A DNA stretch of 64,000 nucleotides from Apium graveolens. Lineage: Eukaryota; Streptophyta; Magnoliopsida; Apiales; Apiaceae. The stretch spans positions 85,352,079 through 85,416,078 of the forward strand of contig NC_133653.1 in NCBI RefSeq assembly GCF_009905375.1, in the 5' to 3' direction. The first letter of the stretch is position 1. Each line of letters starts with the position of its first letter. Below the pieces are notes generated by a model. The model made no database searches, had not been told where the DNA came from, and saw only the letters and a program-made list of their open reading frames with translations. Below, in pieces: positions 26,753 to 38,843 of the stretch. The translations under genes and the position numbers were made by a program.

Positions 26753-27907
26753 TTACATTTTTACGGATCGAGATTTCAGCTTATCTGGGTCAACTTTCTT
26801 GACATAAGCTGGACATCCCCAAATCTTAACGTGTTTAAGACTCGGTTTCCTTTCTTTCCATATCTCATATGGTGTTTGAGGAACAGATTTGGAAGGCACC
26901 TTATTCAGTAAATATGCTGAGGTTTCCAATGCATAACCCCATAGGAATACTTGAAGATTCGCATAGCTCATCATGGACCGAACCATGTCTAACAAAGTTC
27001 GATTTCTCCTTTCAGATACCCCATTTAACTGTGGAGTATATGGAGGAGTCCACTGGGAGACTATACCATTTTCTTTGAGATAATCTAGAAACTCTCCATT
27101 CAAGTATTCACCACCTCGATCTGATCGAAGAGTTATAATACTGTGTTTGGTATGTTTCTCCACTTCATGTTTATATTCTTTGAACTTTTCAAAGGCTTCA
27201 GACTTGTGTTTCATCAAATACACATATCCGAATCTAGATCTATCATCTATAAAAGTAATGAAGTACAAAAATCCACCCATGGCTTGCGTAGACATTGGTC
27301 CACATACATTTGTGTGTACCAATCATAGCAAATCTGCAGCCCTCTCTCCATGTGCATTAAATGGAGATTTGGTCATTTTACCCAATAGACAAGACTCACA
27401 TGTAGGATATGAGTAAAAATCAAAGGGGTCAAGTAACCCTTCCTTATGCAATGTCCGCAGTCTATTTTCACTAATATGACCTAGCCTACAGTGCCATAAA
27501 TAGGTCAGATTTTCATCATCTCATTTTCTTTTATTAGTTTGTTCAATCTGAAGTAAATCATGCTCTACGTCACATACATACAGACCATTATTTATAATAC
27601 CACGTCCATAAAGAACATTATCTCTAAGGATAGAACATTCATTATTCTTAATAATAAATGAAAAACCATCCAAATCCAACATAGGAATAGAAACAATATT
27701 CCTCACAATAGAGGGAACGTAATAACAATTATTCAAAATAATAGTCTTGCCCGTAGGCATATGTAAACTAAATGATCCTACAGATATGGCCGCAACCCTT
27801 GCTCCATTGCCCATACGTAGAATCACCTCATCTTTTTCAAGAGTCCTACTTCCCTTTAGTCCTTGTAACGAATTGCAAATATGAGAACAACATGCGGTAT
27901 CTAATAC
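26753..27907 (-). pseudogene. Copia protease, GAG-pre-integrase and integrase region, with stops
   Basis: One minus-strand frame, continuous with the gag remnant, is interrupted by TAG at 27910-27908, TGA at 27523-27521 and TGA at 27325-27323. It reads a protease-like start (Leu-Asp-Thr-Ala in the active-site position), a pre-integrase His/Cys zinc domain around 27340-27500 (WHCRLGH, then CESCLLGK) and the integrase core. The core has acidic residues in FIDDRSRF and SDRGGEY, then a Glu after GVSERRNRT. Integrase would insert element DNA into chromosomes. Three stops and the frameshift into RT abolish a full polyprotein. Confidence 0.8.
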
Positions 27908-28126
27908 CTAAGTAGAAATTTGACCTAGTGACATATTAACTTCGATCATGAACATGCCTGAATCAGAAGTGGTAGTCTCACTACCCTTCTTCTTCAATTC
28001 TGCAAGGTAAACCTTGCAGTTCCTCTTCCAGTGCCCCAACTTGTTACAGTGAAAACAAACAGCTAAATTAGGACCAGTCAACTTGTGAGCATCTAGTATG
28101 CTCCGGAGTGATAGTGTAGAAGACAT
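27908..28126 (-). pseudogene. Copia gag remnant: N-terminus joined to the zinc knuckle
   Basis: From the ATG at 28126 the protein begins like copia Gag (SLRSILDAHKLTGPN) but within about 20 residues passes directly to the CCHC nucleic-acid-binding knuckle (CFHCNKLGHWKRNC). The capsid-forming core, normally around 200 residues, is absent, with the junction near 28062-28075. The frame is kept, so this is a clean internal deletion. A particle-forming Gag cannot be made from it. Confidence 0.75.
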
Positions 28127-30039
28127 GACAAATATAGTAAATCTGTAAATGATAAACACATAACAATACTTAGCAAATATTCAATTTCATTTCAAAACAC
28201 TATATGAATCGGGTCTTTATTCATAAGTGTATCCCACTAGTTTATCTAATTTATTCAACCCCCTAAGTGAAAATTAAGCATTCATAATGCTAGTGAGTAT
28301 AGGGATCCTACATTCCATCACACAACCTCGGCTGTGGCACGAAACGTCATGTGATGTTCAATAGGCAGACAACTCTTGTCAATTACATCTTATGTTATTC
28401 CCTAATATAAGTTTAGCCTCTTGAATAATTGAGTCACGGCTGTGGCACGACAAACTCAATATTCTAAGTCAAGTCTAACCCAATATTTCGTACAATTGAA
28501 TCAGTCTCCAACGGCCCACGGCTATAGCACGTACCGACCTTTAGATTCTAATTCAATGTACACATCTCTATGTAATAGACAAGTATTTCTTATTTCGAAA
28601 TCAAAGCCCTCGACTGTAGCACGAAATGATAATGATTTAAAAATAAAAACCACTTTCTACCATGTTGGAAGGCGATGACCGACACAAGCCCGTTGTGTCA
28701 TTGGCCAATTACTACTTGATATTATTTAATTTTAGAGGGATTATATTACATTACAATCATAATTATATTATAAAGAGATTCTTCCTTTTAAATTAAATAT
28801 TTCAAATCAATAATCGATAATCAGATGATTCCCAGATCGGGTGGAGCATTGTCAAGAGGCGTCACTTAATAACCCTTTCTTACAGATAGAAATCTGTTGT
28901 TGACAGAATCATCCTTTCTCTCAATATTAAATATTCATATTCAATTACGTGTTTCGTAAACACAAGAATCTCATGATCGTATTCATAATATTTATCATTA
29001 AGGCAAGAAACGATTCATATTCTAGATTTTCTAGAGCACGCCTTATATTGATTTAAGTTCACCTAAATCTATCATCGCATGGTAAACATAGGCATATATC
29101 TCATATATAAAATTAAACAAACAAGTAAATGTAAAGTGCAATAAAGTAAATGTGTTTGGTTATAACCCCATCCTATGTGATCTTTATCAAGCTCATGATA
29201 AAGATAAAGGTCAATCTAATATGGTGATGGAAATAAATACAACTACTTATTACATAAGTCTTCTTATATGCCTCGTCTTCTTCGTTGTATCACCTCCATT
29301 GGATAGCCTTCTTGAGTCTTCAATTACATTACATGATTGAAATTAAAACTAATTTAATGAACTTACAAGAATAAATCGAGTTACATTCAAGATTTATGAT
29401 TACAAAGATTGACGACATGCAAGTCGTATTTAAAACCAAAACCAAAACCATTACACTAAGGTCGAAAAGCCATAACCATCCACCATGCTCATACAACACA
29501 TAAAAGCATGTTAAAACACATAATCTGATCTTAACATATCATTTTATCCATGATCTAATCATAAAAAGAAAATATGACAAAAATCAGAAAAATCAGAATC
29601 AAATCAGAAAAACAAGAATCAAATCAGAAAAACAAGAATCACTGTTTACGGGCAGTAAACGACGTCAAACGCCTTATAGATGAGTCGCTGATAGCTTTAG
29701 CTATCAGTTTTGTTCAGAAGCTCGTTTACCTATGGAATAGGGTATTCGTTTGCATAAATCGGATACCAGACCCAGATTTCAGCAAATCTGCAGCAGCCAA
29801 TTCAGAATCTGTATCTAATATGATTCTCATAATTAGAACAAATATAAATCATGTATATATCAGTATATATACAGATTACATAATCATCTTATGATTATAA
29901 AACTCACATGAATATCATATATTCAAAACCATACATATATAAGCATATTATATCAACATTAAATCATGGCGAATCACGTACATGCTCATATATCGAAAAT
30001 AGTTAAACACATAAATGAATTAAAAACTTTTCGCAAGTA
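28127..30039 (-). other. Long 5' leader of the copia element
   Basis: About 1.9 kb between gag and the primer site without a convincing coding frame. It holds a dispersed motif, sense TCGTGC(C/T)A(C/T)AG(C/T)CG, at 28326-28345, 28435-28450, 28517-28531 and 28609-28626. The rest is AT-rich with no other recognised feature. Confidence 0.5.
28326..28626 (-). repeat. Four dispersed copies of a 15-20 bp motif in the copia leader
   Basis: The plus strand reads CGGCTGTGGCACGA twice, CGGCTATAGCACG once and CGACTGTAGCACGA once, spaced about 80-110 bp apart. The sequence between copies is unrelated, so these are conserved short sites rather than a decayed tandem repeat. Confidence 0.65.
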
Positions 30040-30052
30040 GCTCTGATGTCAT
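30040..30052 (-). promoter_or_regulatory. Primer-binding site of the copia element
   Basis: The reverse complement reads ATGACATCAGAGC next to the 5' LTR, a slightly changed initiator tRNA-Met site (TGGTATCAGAGC). Confidence 0.75.
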
Positions 30053-30283
30053 TGAAGGGTTTTTAGCACATAAACGCAGCGAAAACGTAAATTTAAATCT
30101 TAAAAAAAACCGAAACCCTCCGCAGGATCTATGTGGAAAATAATATTTAATTCGTAGTTCAGTATGTTTACCTTAAGAAGCTTTACGTTAATGGAAAGAT
30201 GGAGGTCTTTAATGGCGATCCAAAAACGATGAACGGAGATCCTTAGCAGCTGCTCCTCAAGTGTGAAGCACTCCACCGGTATC
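30053..30283 (-). repeat. 5' LTR of the copia element, first piece
   Basis: Aligns with the first 231 bp of the left LTR, then is cut by the Athila insertion after GTATC. The remainder resumes at 41394-42847. Confidence 0.9.
30279..30283. repeat. Target-site duplication (left) of the Athila element
   Basis: GTATC, repeated at 41394-41398. Both lie within copia LTR sequence that is continuous in the intact left LTR (CCACCGGTATCCACC). Confidence 0.95.
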
Positions 30284-31737
30284 TGATAAGTGGCATTTTA
30301 TACCACTTAGAACGTCTTAAAATGGCTTAAATTGGTGTCTTGAAATCAAGTATTTTGTGTATTTGATGCGTTTTTCTAGTGTTTATGCATTTCAGGGTAT
30401 TAGTTGCATTTCGGGGGAGGAATCATCAAGAATAAGCCTTGGCATGTGTTCACCATTGCGATAGGAAAGGAACGGGAAGATTACGGCGAAGAAACGGAGC
30501 AAACTTGGATTTTTTCCAGTAAAGGCCTGCGCGCCCGCGCAGCTATGCTGAGCGGCCGCGCAGCAACCTGCGCGCCCGCGCAGCTATGCTGAGCGGCCGC
30601 GCAGGGTCGGGGAAAAAGATAAATTATTTTAGACTTCTACTTCTGTTTGACTTCCAACTTCTATGTAATCTGAGTTTTATGGGACTATTATATAAGTAGA
30701 TTTGAGACATTTTTCACAAGGGGATTATGTTTTAGATTGTGTTTTACGCAAGAAGCAAAGGAGATAAGGAAGAAGACCGATTTAGCACACCACAACGAAG
30801 AGGAAGCATATTTTCTTGTGATTCTTGTTTCGTTGTAATGTTGGATGCTAGTTTTCTTGCTTTGATTTATTTACTCTTGTGACGTACTCTGTTTTAATAT
30901 AATTAGTTTAGTTATTATTTTCTTGTGTTTGTTTATCATGATTTCATATGAACCCATGATGGCGATAAGTTCTATTATGGGCTAATCGTGATCATGGGGT
31001 TGTAACGGATTTATTATGGAATTCTTTAGTTAATTGTTTAATACTTTAGTGTGTGATGATTGCTTGATATCTAGTATTGGTTGTGCGTATTCGTCTTATG
31101 TGCGTCGCGAACATATAAGATAGGGTGTTAATCTCTTGTGAAGCGACGGTGGATCTTGAGATTTAGAACTTGCCATGCTAGCATAGGTTCATGTACGTTG
31201 AGCATGATTAGTGGGTAACTCTAACAGTTTTATTTGCCCTATGTAATCAAAAAAGGAATAACTTGAGCTTAAATCGTTGTGTTGTCAATTTCTGTAGACA
31301 TATAGGAACTCAACATAATTGATGACTATTCAACTTCTATCTTAATTGTGGATGCTTGGTAGAATGGTATTAGTACAATGAAAGTTGGCTTTTATCAGTT
31401 TCGTGTTATTCGATTAATATCATCACTGTCACATGCTAAAGGTAATAACAATGGCTATAGAAGGAAGTAATAATGAAGTTGTGATCTCATGAGTGTTTAT
31501 TATTGATAAATTGAAGTGTTAGTTAAGTGGTTAATTAAGTAGTTAATTATAGTTAATATTTAATCAACAATTTTAAGTGTTACTATCTTAATATTGAGAA
31601 GTAATCATACATTGGTGAGTGAGTTTAATTAGACAATATTTAGTCTGAGTCTCTGAGGGAACGAACTAGAAAGTATTCTATATTACTTGCGAACGCGTAT
31701 ACTTGCGTGAATATTAGCGCGTGTTTTCGCCCTAACA
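30284..31737 (+). repeat. 5' LTR of the Athila element
   Basis: 1454 bp, TGATAAG to CCCTAACA. It is longer than its partner because the GC-rich 37-bp motif with its spacer is present twice (30527-30563 and 30568-30604). Confidence 0.93.
30527..30604 (+). repeat. GC-rich 37-bp motif, two copies in the 5' LTR
   Basis: Each copy consists of CTGCGCGCCCGCGCAG, a CTATGCTGAG linker and CGGCCGCGCAG. The two arms can pair, forming nearly palindromic structures. Single copies recur at 37404-37440 and 40223-40259. Confidence 0.85.
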
Positions 31738-31743
31738 AGTTTT

Positions 31744-31761
31744 TGGCGCCGCTGCCGGGGA
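31744..31761 (+). promoter_or_regulatory. Primer-binding site (tRNA-Asp type) of the Athila element
   Basis: TGGCGCCGCTGCCGGGGA, six bases after the 5' LTR. It is one base off the TGGCGCCGTTGCC site typical of Athila-lineage elements. Confidence 0.85.
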
Positions 31762-31878
31762 CTCGGCGTATTTGTTTAGTTTATGTACTTACCATCATTG
31801 GTCATTAGGACTCAGTGATTAGGACGTAGTAGTTACTTACTCTTTTCGGTTGTGTTTCAGGTACTTTAGCAAGCGTTT

Positions 31879-33348
31879 ATGCAAACTCGTTCTCGTGCTC
31901 GCAAGAGGACTTTAGATACAGCTGAGGAGACAGACGAAGTTCTTGATATTCCGGAGAAGTTAGATTTTGAGGATTCGGATTCAGGAACTGAGCAGAAAGA
32001 ACCAGTAAACATGGGAGATCGTATTGTTCAAGCTGATCCAGCTCTTATGGATTTTTCTCGGCCTAAAATTGATGACATTCAGTCAAGCATCCTTCATCCG
32101 GCTATTCAAGCTAACACATTTGAAATCAAGTCGGGCACTATTCAGATGGTGCAGAATTCTGTTTCTTTTGGAGGAGCGGCAACTGAAGACCCCAACATGC
32201 ACATAAGGAATTTTGTCGAGATCTGCAGCACTTTTAAGTATAATGGCGTGACTGATGAGGCTATCAAGTTGAGGCTTTTCCCATTCTCACTAAGGGACAA
32301 GGCTAAAGACTGGTTACATTCTGAACCAGCTGGGTCCATCACTATGTGGCAAGATCTTGCGCAAAAGTTTCTGGTGAAGTTTTATCCGATGGCAAAGACT
32401 GCTGCTATGAGGAGTGCTCTTACTCAGTTTGTGCAGCAACCTACAGAATCTATGTGCGAGGCTTGGGAACGCTACAAGGAAATGTTGAGAAAATGTCCAC
32501 ATCATGGAATGCCGGATTGGATGGTGATCACTGGTTTCTATAATGGTTTGGGGGCCCAATCTCGGCCCATGCTCGATGCAGCAGCTGGAGGAGCCTTATG
32601 GGCTAAAAGCTATACTGAGGTGTATAATCTTATAGAGACGATGGCTGCAAATGAGCATCAAAACCCAACTCAGAGGATGACGTCAGGCAAGGTAGCAGGT
32701 ATTCTGGAAGTTGATGCAGCCACCGCTATTGCAGCCCAGCTCCAAGCGCTATCAATGAAGGTTGATTCTCTGGCTACGTATGGAGTTAATCAAATAGCTA
32801 TGGTTTGTGAGCTTTGTGCAGGTTCTCATGCTACGGATCAGTGTTCTCTTGTCAACGAATCTGTTCAGTATGTGAATAATTATCAGCGACAACAGCAGCC
32901 TGTGCCAGCGACCTATCATCCTAATAACAGAAATCATCCAAATTTCAGCTGGGGGAATAATCAGAATGCTATTCAGCCACCATATCAGCAAGGAGTGAGT
33001 AAACAGTTTAACCCACCTGGATTCCAGCAACCACAGCAGTATGCTACAAGGCAATCATATCCTCAACAGGGAAGTACAGCTGCACCCACTAGTGCTGATT
33101 TTGAGGAACTTAAGCTGTTGTGCAAGAGTCAGGCGGTTTCTATCAAGACCTTGGAAAATCAAATCGGTCAATTAGCCAATGCAGTGCTCAATCGTCAACC
33201 TGGCACTCTTCCCAGTGACACGGAAGTACAAGGCAGGAAGGAAGCTAAAGAGCAAGTCAAGGCTATTACCTTAAGGTCTGGAAAAGTGGCTGATGCTGAA
33301 AAGGCAAAGGAAGTCGAAGCTGAAGTTAGAGATGAAGAATCTAAGTAA
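31879..33348 (+). pseudogene. Athila Gag domain, ended by a premature TAA
   Basis: From an ATG shortly after the primer site the frame encodes a basic N-terminus, then the retrotransposon gag fold at residues about 105-225 (FVEICSTFKYNGV, LRLFPFSLRDKAKDWL, CPHHGMPDWM). A Cys-rich knuckle (CELCAGSHATDQC) follows near residue 311, then a Gln/Pro-rich tail. Gag builds the particle that packages element RNA. The TAA at 33346-33348 sits in the frame that continues into protease and RT without any shift. Athila normally makes one Gag-Pol, so a CAA-to-TAA mutation is the simplest reading; programmed readthrough is an alternative. Confidence 0.88.
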
Positions 33349-36102
33349 AAGGAGAAAGCGGCGGAACCAAGGAAGACTACTGTTGAACACACTCTGCCTG
33401 AGGCTAATACAGGGGAGAAACAGCTCTATCCTCCACCACCTTTTCCTAAGAGATTGAAGCAACAAAAGCTGGATAGACAGTTCGGGAAGTTTCTGGAGGT
33501 GTTCAAGAAACTTCACATCAATATACCTTTCGCTAAGGCTCTGGAACAAATGCCTAGTTATGCGAAGTTTATGAAGACTATTCTTTCAAGGAAGGTGAAA
33601 CTGGATGACCTTGAAACCGTTGCTCTCACGGAAGAATGCAGCGCTGCTCTGCAACAAAAGTTACCACCAAAACTGAAAGATCCAGGAAGCTTCACCATTC
33701 CTTGCACAATTGGCAATCTGACGTTTGACAAGTGCCTTTGTGATTTGGGAGCAAGCATTAATCTGATGCCGTTGTCGATCTTTAAAAAACTGGATCTGCC
33801 TGATCCAAAACCCACGTACATGTCACTACAATTGGCTGACCGTTCCATTACTTACCCAAGGGGCATAGTTGAGGATGTGCTCGTCAAAGTGGATAAGCTC
33901 TTCTTTCCTGCAGATTTTGTTATTCTGGATTTTGAGGAAGATAAGAAGATTCCCATAATCTTGGGAAGGCCTTTCTTGGCTACTGGCCGTACCTTGATAG
34001 ATGTGCAAAAAGGGGAACTTACTATACGGGTCCAAGATCAGGATGTAACCTTCAACGTATTCAAGGCAATGAAATTCCCTACAGAAGATGAGGAGTGCTT
34101 AAAAGTGGATGTGATTGATTCTGCGGTTACTTCGGAACTCGATCACATGCTAATGTCTGATGCATTGGAAAAGGCCTTAGTGGGGGATTTTGACAGCAAT
34201 GATGAAGATAGCAACGAGCAATTACAATATCTGAACGCTTCTCCCTGGAAGCGAAAGCTGGATATACCATTTGAATCTCTTGGTACTTCTGACCTCAAGA
34301 ACGCTGAAGGGAAGCTCAAACCATCAATAGAGGAAGCACCTACCTTGGAGCTCAAGCCATTACCTGAACACTTGAGGTATGCTTTTTTAGGTGATTCATC
34401 TACGTTACCTGTTATTATTTCATCTGACCTTTCAGGTAGTGAGGAAGACAAACTCTTAAGGATTTTGAGAGAATTCAAATCGGCTATAGGATGGACCATA
34501 GCAGACATCAAGGGGATAAGTCCTTCATATTGTATGCATAAAATTCTGCTAGAGGAAGGTAGTAAGCCAACTGTGGAACAGCAGCGAAGACTGAATCCCA
34601 TCATGAAGGAGGTGGTGAAGAAAGAAATTCTGAAATGGCTAGATGCAGGCATCATTTATCCTATTTCTGACAGCTCGTGGGTGAGCCCCGTACAATGTGT
34701 ACCTAAGAAGGGAGGTATCACTGTGGTCGCAAATGAAAAGAATGAGCTCATCCCTACTCGAACAGTTACAGGATGGAGAGTATGCATGGATTATAGAAAA
34801 TTGAACAAAGCCACAAGGAAGGATCACTTCCCTCTTCCATTTATTGATCAGATGCTTGACAGATTGGCGGGACATGAGTATTTTTGTCTTCTGGATGGTT
34901 ATTCTGGGTATAATCAGATTTGTATTGCACCAGAGGATCAGGAAAAGACTACCTTCACTTGTCCATTTGGCACATTTGCTTTTCGCAGAGTTTCGTTTGG
35001 GTTATGTGGCGCACCGGCCACCTTTCAGAGATGTATGATGGCTATATTCTCTGACATGATTGGAAATAACGTCGAAGTGTTCATGGATGACTTCTCCGTC
35101 TTTGGACACTCATATGATGAATGTTTGAATAATCTGCGCGCCGTACTCAAAAGATGCGTGGAAACTAATTTGGTGCTTAATTGGGAGAAATGTCACTTTA
35201 TGGTGCGTGAAGGCATTATCCTTGGGCATAAGGTCTCTAGCAAGGGTCTGGAGGTGGACAAGGCCAAGGTGGGAGTCATTGAAAATCTTCCCCCACCTAA
35301 TTTTGTGAAAGGAATCCGTAGTTTTCTTGGTCATGCGGGTTTTTATCGGCGATTCATCAAGGACTTTTCAAAGATATCTAAGCCATTGTGCAATTTGCTT
35401 GAGAAAGATGTGCCGTTCAAATTTGATGATGAATGTTTGGCAGCATTCGAGACTCTCAAGAAGAGTTTGATCACGGCACCAGTCATTACAGCACCAGATT
35501 GGACAGAACCATTTGAGATGATGTGTGATGCGAGTGATTATGCGGTAGGTGCAGTTCTGGGACAGCGCAAGAAAAATCTCTTCCATGTGGTCTACTATGC
35601 GAGTAAGACTTTAAATGGTGCCCAATTGAACTACACCACTACTGAGAATGAGCTTTTGGCTATAGTCTTTGGCTTTGAGAAATTTCGATCTTATCTGCTT
35701 GGTACGAAAGTAACAGTATTCACTGATCATGCAGCTATTCGCTATCTGGTTTCTAAGAAGGATTCGAAGCCGAGACTCATTCGTTGGGTGCTTTTACTTC
35801 AGGAATTTGAGTTAGATTTCAAAGATAGAAAAGGTACTGAGAATCAAGTAGCTGGCCATCTCTCTAGGTTGGAGAATCCTGATTCTACTTCACAAGATAG
35901 GACGTTAATCAATGAATCTTTTCCGGATGAGCAGTTGTTTGCAATTCAGGAGGAAGAACCATGGTTTGCAGATATTGTAAACTATCTCATCAGCAACATA
36001 ATGCCTCCTAATTTAACATCCACCCTAAAGAAGAAGTTTCTGTATGAGGTGAAGTGGTATATGTGGGATGAACCATATTTGTTTAGACAGGGAGCTGACT
36101 AG
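33349..36102 (+). pseudogene. Athila protease, reverse transcriptase and RNase H
   Basis: Continues in the same frame as gag. In order: protease with the lineage-typical DLGASINLM core (about 33740), a connector, RT with VCMDYRKLNKA and the active site VFMDDF (35080-35094), then RNase H beginning MCDASDYAVGAVLGQ and including TDHAAIRYL. All catalytic landmarks I looked for are present. The frame is closed by a TAG at 36100-36102, where related polyproteins continue. Gln (CAG) would fit, pointing to a C-to-T change. RT and RNase H would copy element RNA into DNA. Confidence 0.9.
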
Positions 36103-37245
36103 ATCATCAGGAGATGTATCCCGTTCTGTGAGATGGAGGGGATATTACGAGACTGCCATTCCACGGTTTATGGGGGACACTATGGAGGTGAGAAGACGGC
36201 AGCTCGTATTCTGCAAGCAGGTTTTTTCTGGCCTACTTTGTTCAAGGATGCTCATCAGTTTGTTTTAAGGTGTGATCGTTGCCAAAGAGTGGGAAATTTG
36301 TAAAGGAAGGATGAAATGCCATTAAATGTGATGCTTGAAGTCGAGGTCTTTGATGTGTGGGGAATCGATTTCATGGGGCCTTTTATCGCGTCTTGCAATA
36401 ATCAGTACATCTTGCTGGCAGTTGATTATGTCTCAAAATGGGTCGAAGTTAAAGCTTTACCGACAAATGATGCAAAGGCAGTGCTAAATTTTCTTCATAA
36501 GCAAATTTTCACAAGGTTTGGAACACCTCGGGTAATCATAAGTGATGAAGGATCGCATTTTTGCAACCGTAAGTTCACTTCTATGATGCAGCGTTATAAT
36601 GTGAATCATCGAGTAGCTACTGCCTATCATCCGCAAATAAATGGTCAAGCGGAAGTATCTAACAGAGAGATAAAGCGTATTCTAGAGAAGGTTGTTTGTC
36701 CGTCAAGGAAGGATTGGTCTTTAAAGCTCGATGAAGCTGTTTGGGCTTACAGAACAGCATACAAAACTCCACTTGGGATGTCACCGTTCCAGTTGGTGTA
36801 CGGTAAGGGATGTCATCTACCTGCGGAGCTTGAGCATAAGGCCTACTGGGCATTGAAGAAGTTGAACCTGGATTTAGATGCAGCTGGTAAGAAAAGAATG
36901 CTTCAGCTTAATGAACTGGATGAATTTCGACTTCAAGCGTACGAAAATAACAAAATGTATAAGGAAAAGGTGAAGAGATGGCACGATAGGAAGCTACATC
37001 CAAAGTTATTTGTGCCAGGGCAACAAGTTCTCTTATTCAACTCTCGGCTCCGACTTTTTCCTGGGAAGTTGAAATCAAGGTGGTCTGGACCTTTTATTGT
37101 CAAAACTGTGTTTCCACATGGAGCGGTGGAAATTTTTGAGAATGATTCGGACCAAGCATTCAAGGTTAACGGTCAGCGGTTGAAGCACTACTATGGGGAC
37201 ATGGCAAACCGAGAGGTGGTTAGTGCCATTTTGTTGACTACTTGA
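36103..37245 (+). pseudogene. Athila integrase, with one internal stop
   Basis: Same frame again. An N-terminal zinc domain (YGGHYGGEKTA, then CDRCQRVG, 36160-36300) is followed by a TAA at 36301-36303, then the catalytic core: acidic residues in [17 protein letters not shown] and, after HPQINGQAE, the DDE glutamate. A C-terminal domain with KSRWSGPF ends at 37245. Integrase joins the element ends to target DNA. The two stops split the zinc domain from both RT and the core. Confidence 0.88.
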
Positions 37246-37697
37246 GAAAGGTACGGAACGTCAAGCTAATGACGAAAAAGAAGCGTTGCGTGGGAGGCAA
37301 CCCATGAATTGTTGTTACAGGAACCCTTAGAAGTTAATAATCTATCCAAAAACACAAAAAAATCAGAAAACAGGGGCTGAAAAAAAAAAATTCCAGAGAC
37401 CCTCTGCGCGCCCGCGCAGCTATGCTGAGCGGCCGCGCAGGGGTCGAGTTCCAGAAAATTTTTTACAGTTTAGAAAAAAAAAACAAACAAAAACACAAAA
37501 ACAGTTTTAGCCCAAAAACCCATGAATTGTTCCCACTACCCCATCATTTTATCCCTTAATTCCCAAACCCTAATCTAATCCACACCCTATATATACATAC
37601 ACCTATCCTACATATCTCCCACAAAACTTCCTACACTTAAACCCTCTCACAGAACATCAAAAAAAATCAGTTCTTACACACTTTTATTCACGAATCA
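37246..37697 (+). promoter_or_regulatory. Spacer before the last Athila ORF with a likely internal promoter
   Basis: This 450-bp spacer contains a GC-rich 37-bp motif (37404-37440), an AAACCCTAA telo-box-like motif (about 37565-37573), a clear TATA box (CTATATATAC, 37588-37597) and then a C/A-rich leader up to the ATG at 37698. The order resembles a plant core promoter and 5' leader, so a separate transcript for the last ORF is plausible. Confidence 0.5.
37404..37440 (+). repeat. GC-rich 37-bp motif, internal copy
   Basis: Identical in layout to the LTR copies: CTGCGCGCCCGCGCAG, linker, CGGCCGCGCAG, again followed by GGGTCGAG-like sequence. Confidence 0.85.
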
Positions 37698-38843
37698 ATG
37701 GCACCCAAGAAAGCACGCACTATTGACAACAGCAGCACAGTTCCTACTGCTGATTCATCGAGGGGTACTGCTGCAAGGCCTCGGTTAACTGACAGAGCTG
37801 CGGAGGAGGAGTACACTAGGCTGTTGGGGAAGCCGATTCTGAAGGAGAGGGGGTTTTTACCATCAGGGAGGGATGGTGAGTTGTTGCCCATGATTGCAGA
37901 GAAGGGGTGGATAGCTTTTTGTGAGTCACCTGAAGCAGTACCGATGAGCGTTGTTCGCGAGTTCTACGCGAACGCGAAGGCTGAAAAGAATGGGTTTTCT
38001 GTAGTCCGTGGGCTGACGGTTGATTATCATCCTGCGGCGATTCGCCGTGTGATTGGACAGCGAGAGAGGAAGCCCGATGAGGATTTTGACTTGGATTTGA
38101 TTTGTGCGACTCTCTGTCGACCGGGCACAGTTTGGACCCGCAGTCCAGGCAATAATGAGTATCGTCACTTTCCGGCGATCGCCATGAACAGGTATGCCCG
38201 TGCATGGAATGCATTTATATGTGCTAATATTTTGCCTTCTTCACATGCACACGAGGTCACAGTTGAGAGAGCACAGTTGTTGTGGGGAATTCTACATGAT
38301 GAGTACTATGTGGACCTTGGTGAGTTTATCTACCAAGGAATTCTGAAGTTTTTGAGGGGAGCAAAGCATATGAACATCCCTTATGCATCCACGGTTACGA
38401 AGCTATGCCGAGCAGTGGGAGTGAACTGGCCGGCTCATGAGCAGTTGCAGTTGCCAGCAGCTCCGATTGATTCTGGCACTCTGAATGGGATGCAGGAGTG
38501 GACCGGTGGTGAGCCTGAGGAGCATGGGCTGGGTTATCGTCTTCCAGGAGGGCGTCCAGCACGAGGTGCTACTATGGCTAGGCCAGGGCGTGGTGAGGCT
38601 GGTTCTTCGAGAGCTCAGGAGGGTGCTGGGATGGGTGATGCCTAGTATAGGAGGCTTTCACGGCGGATGGATGCCATGTATGAGACACAGAGCAGGTTTG
38701 CTCAGGAACTCACCCTTGCGTTAGGGACTGCTTTTCGAGGCCTTGGAGCTGATATCCAGTGGCCAGTTTTTGGTGAGGACTCTGCATACCCGCCGCCTGA
38801 TACTCCACCCACTGAGGGTGATGATGATGATGACTCCGAGTAG
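37698..38843 (+). pseudogene. Athila post-pol ORF (plant retrotransposon-associated protein), one stop
   Basis: From the ATG at 37698 the frame encodes a 315-residue product and, after a TAG at 38643-38645, stays open in the same frame to 38843, ending in an acidic tail rich in Asp. The body (REFYANAK, VRGLTVDYHPAAIRRVIG, YARAWNAFI) resembles the extra protein found after integrase in Athila-lineage elements, often called envelope-like or ORF2. No signal peptide or membrane segment is evident. Its role is unknown. The stop again fits a CAG-to-TAG change. It probably has its own promoter just upstream. Confidence 0.7.

Noticed and set aside
30404..30592. Open frame in the Athila 5' LTR with a relative at 40053-40354
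   Set aside because: It overlaps the GC-rich repeat of the LTR, changes length with repeat number and has no domain.
34143..34655. 170-codon minus-strand frame inside Athila pol
   Set aside because: Antisense shadow of the protease-RT region.
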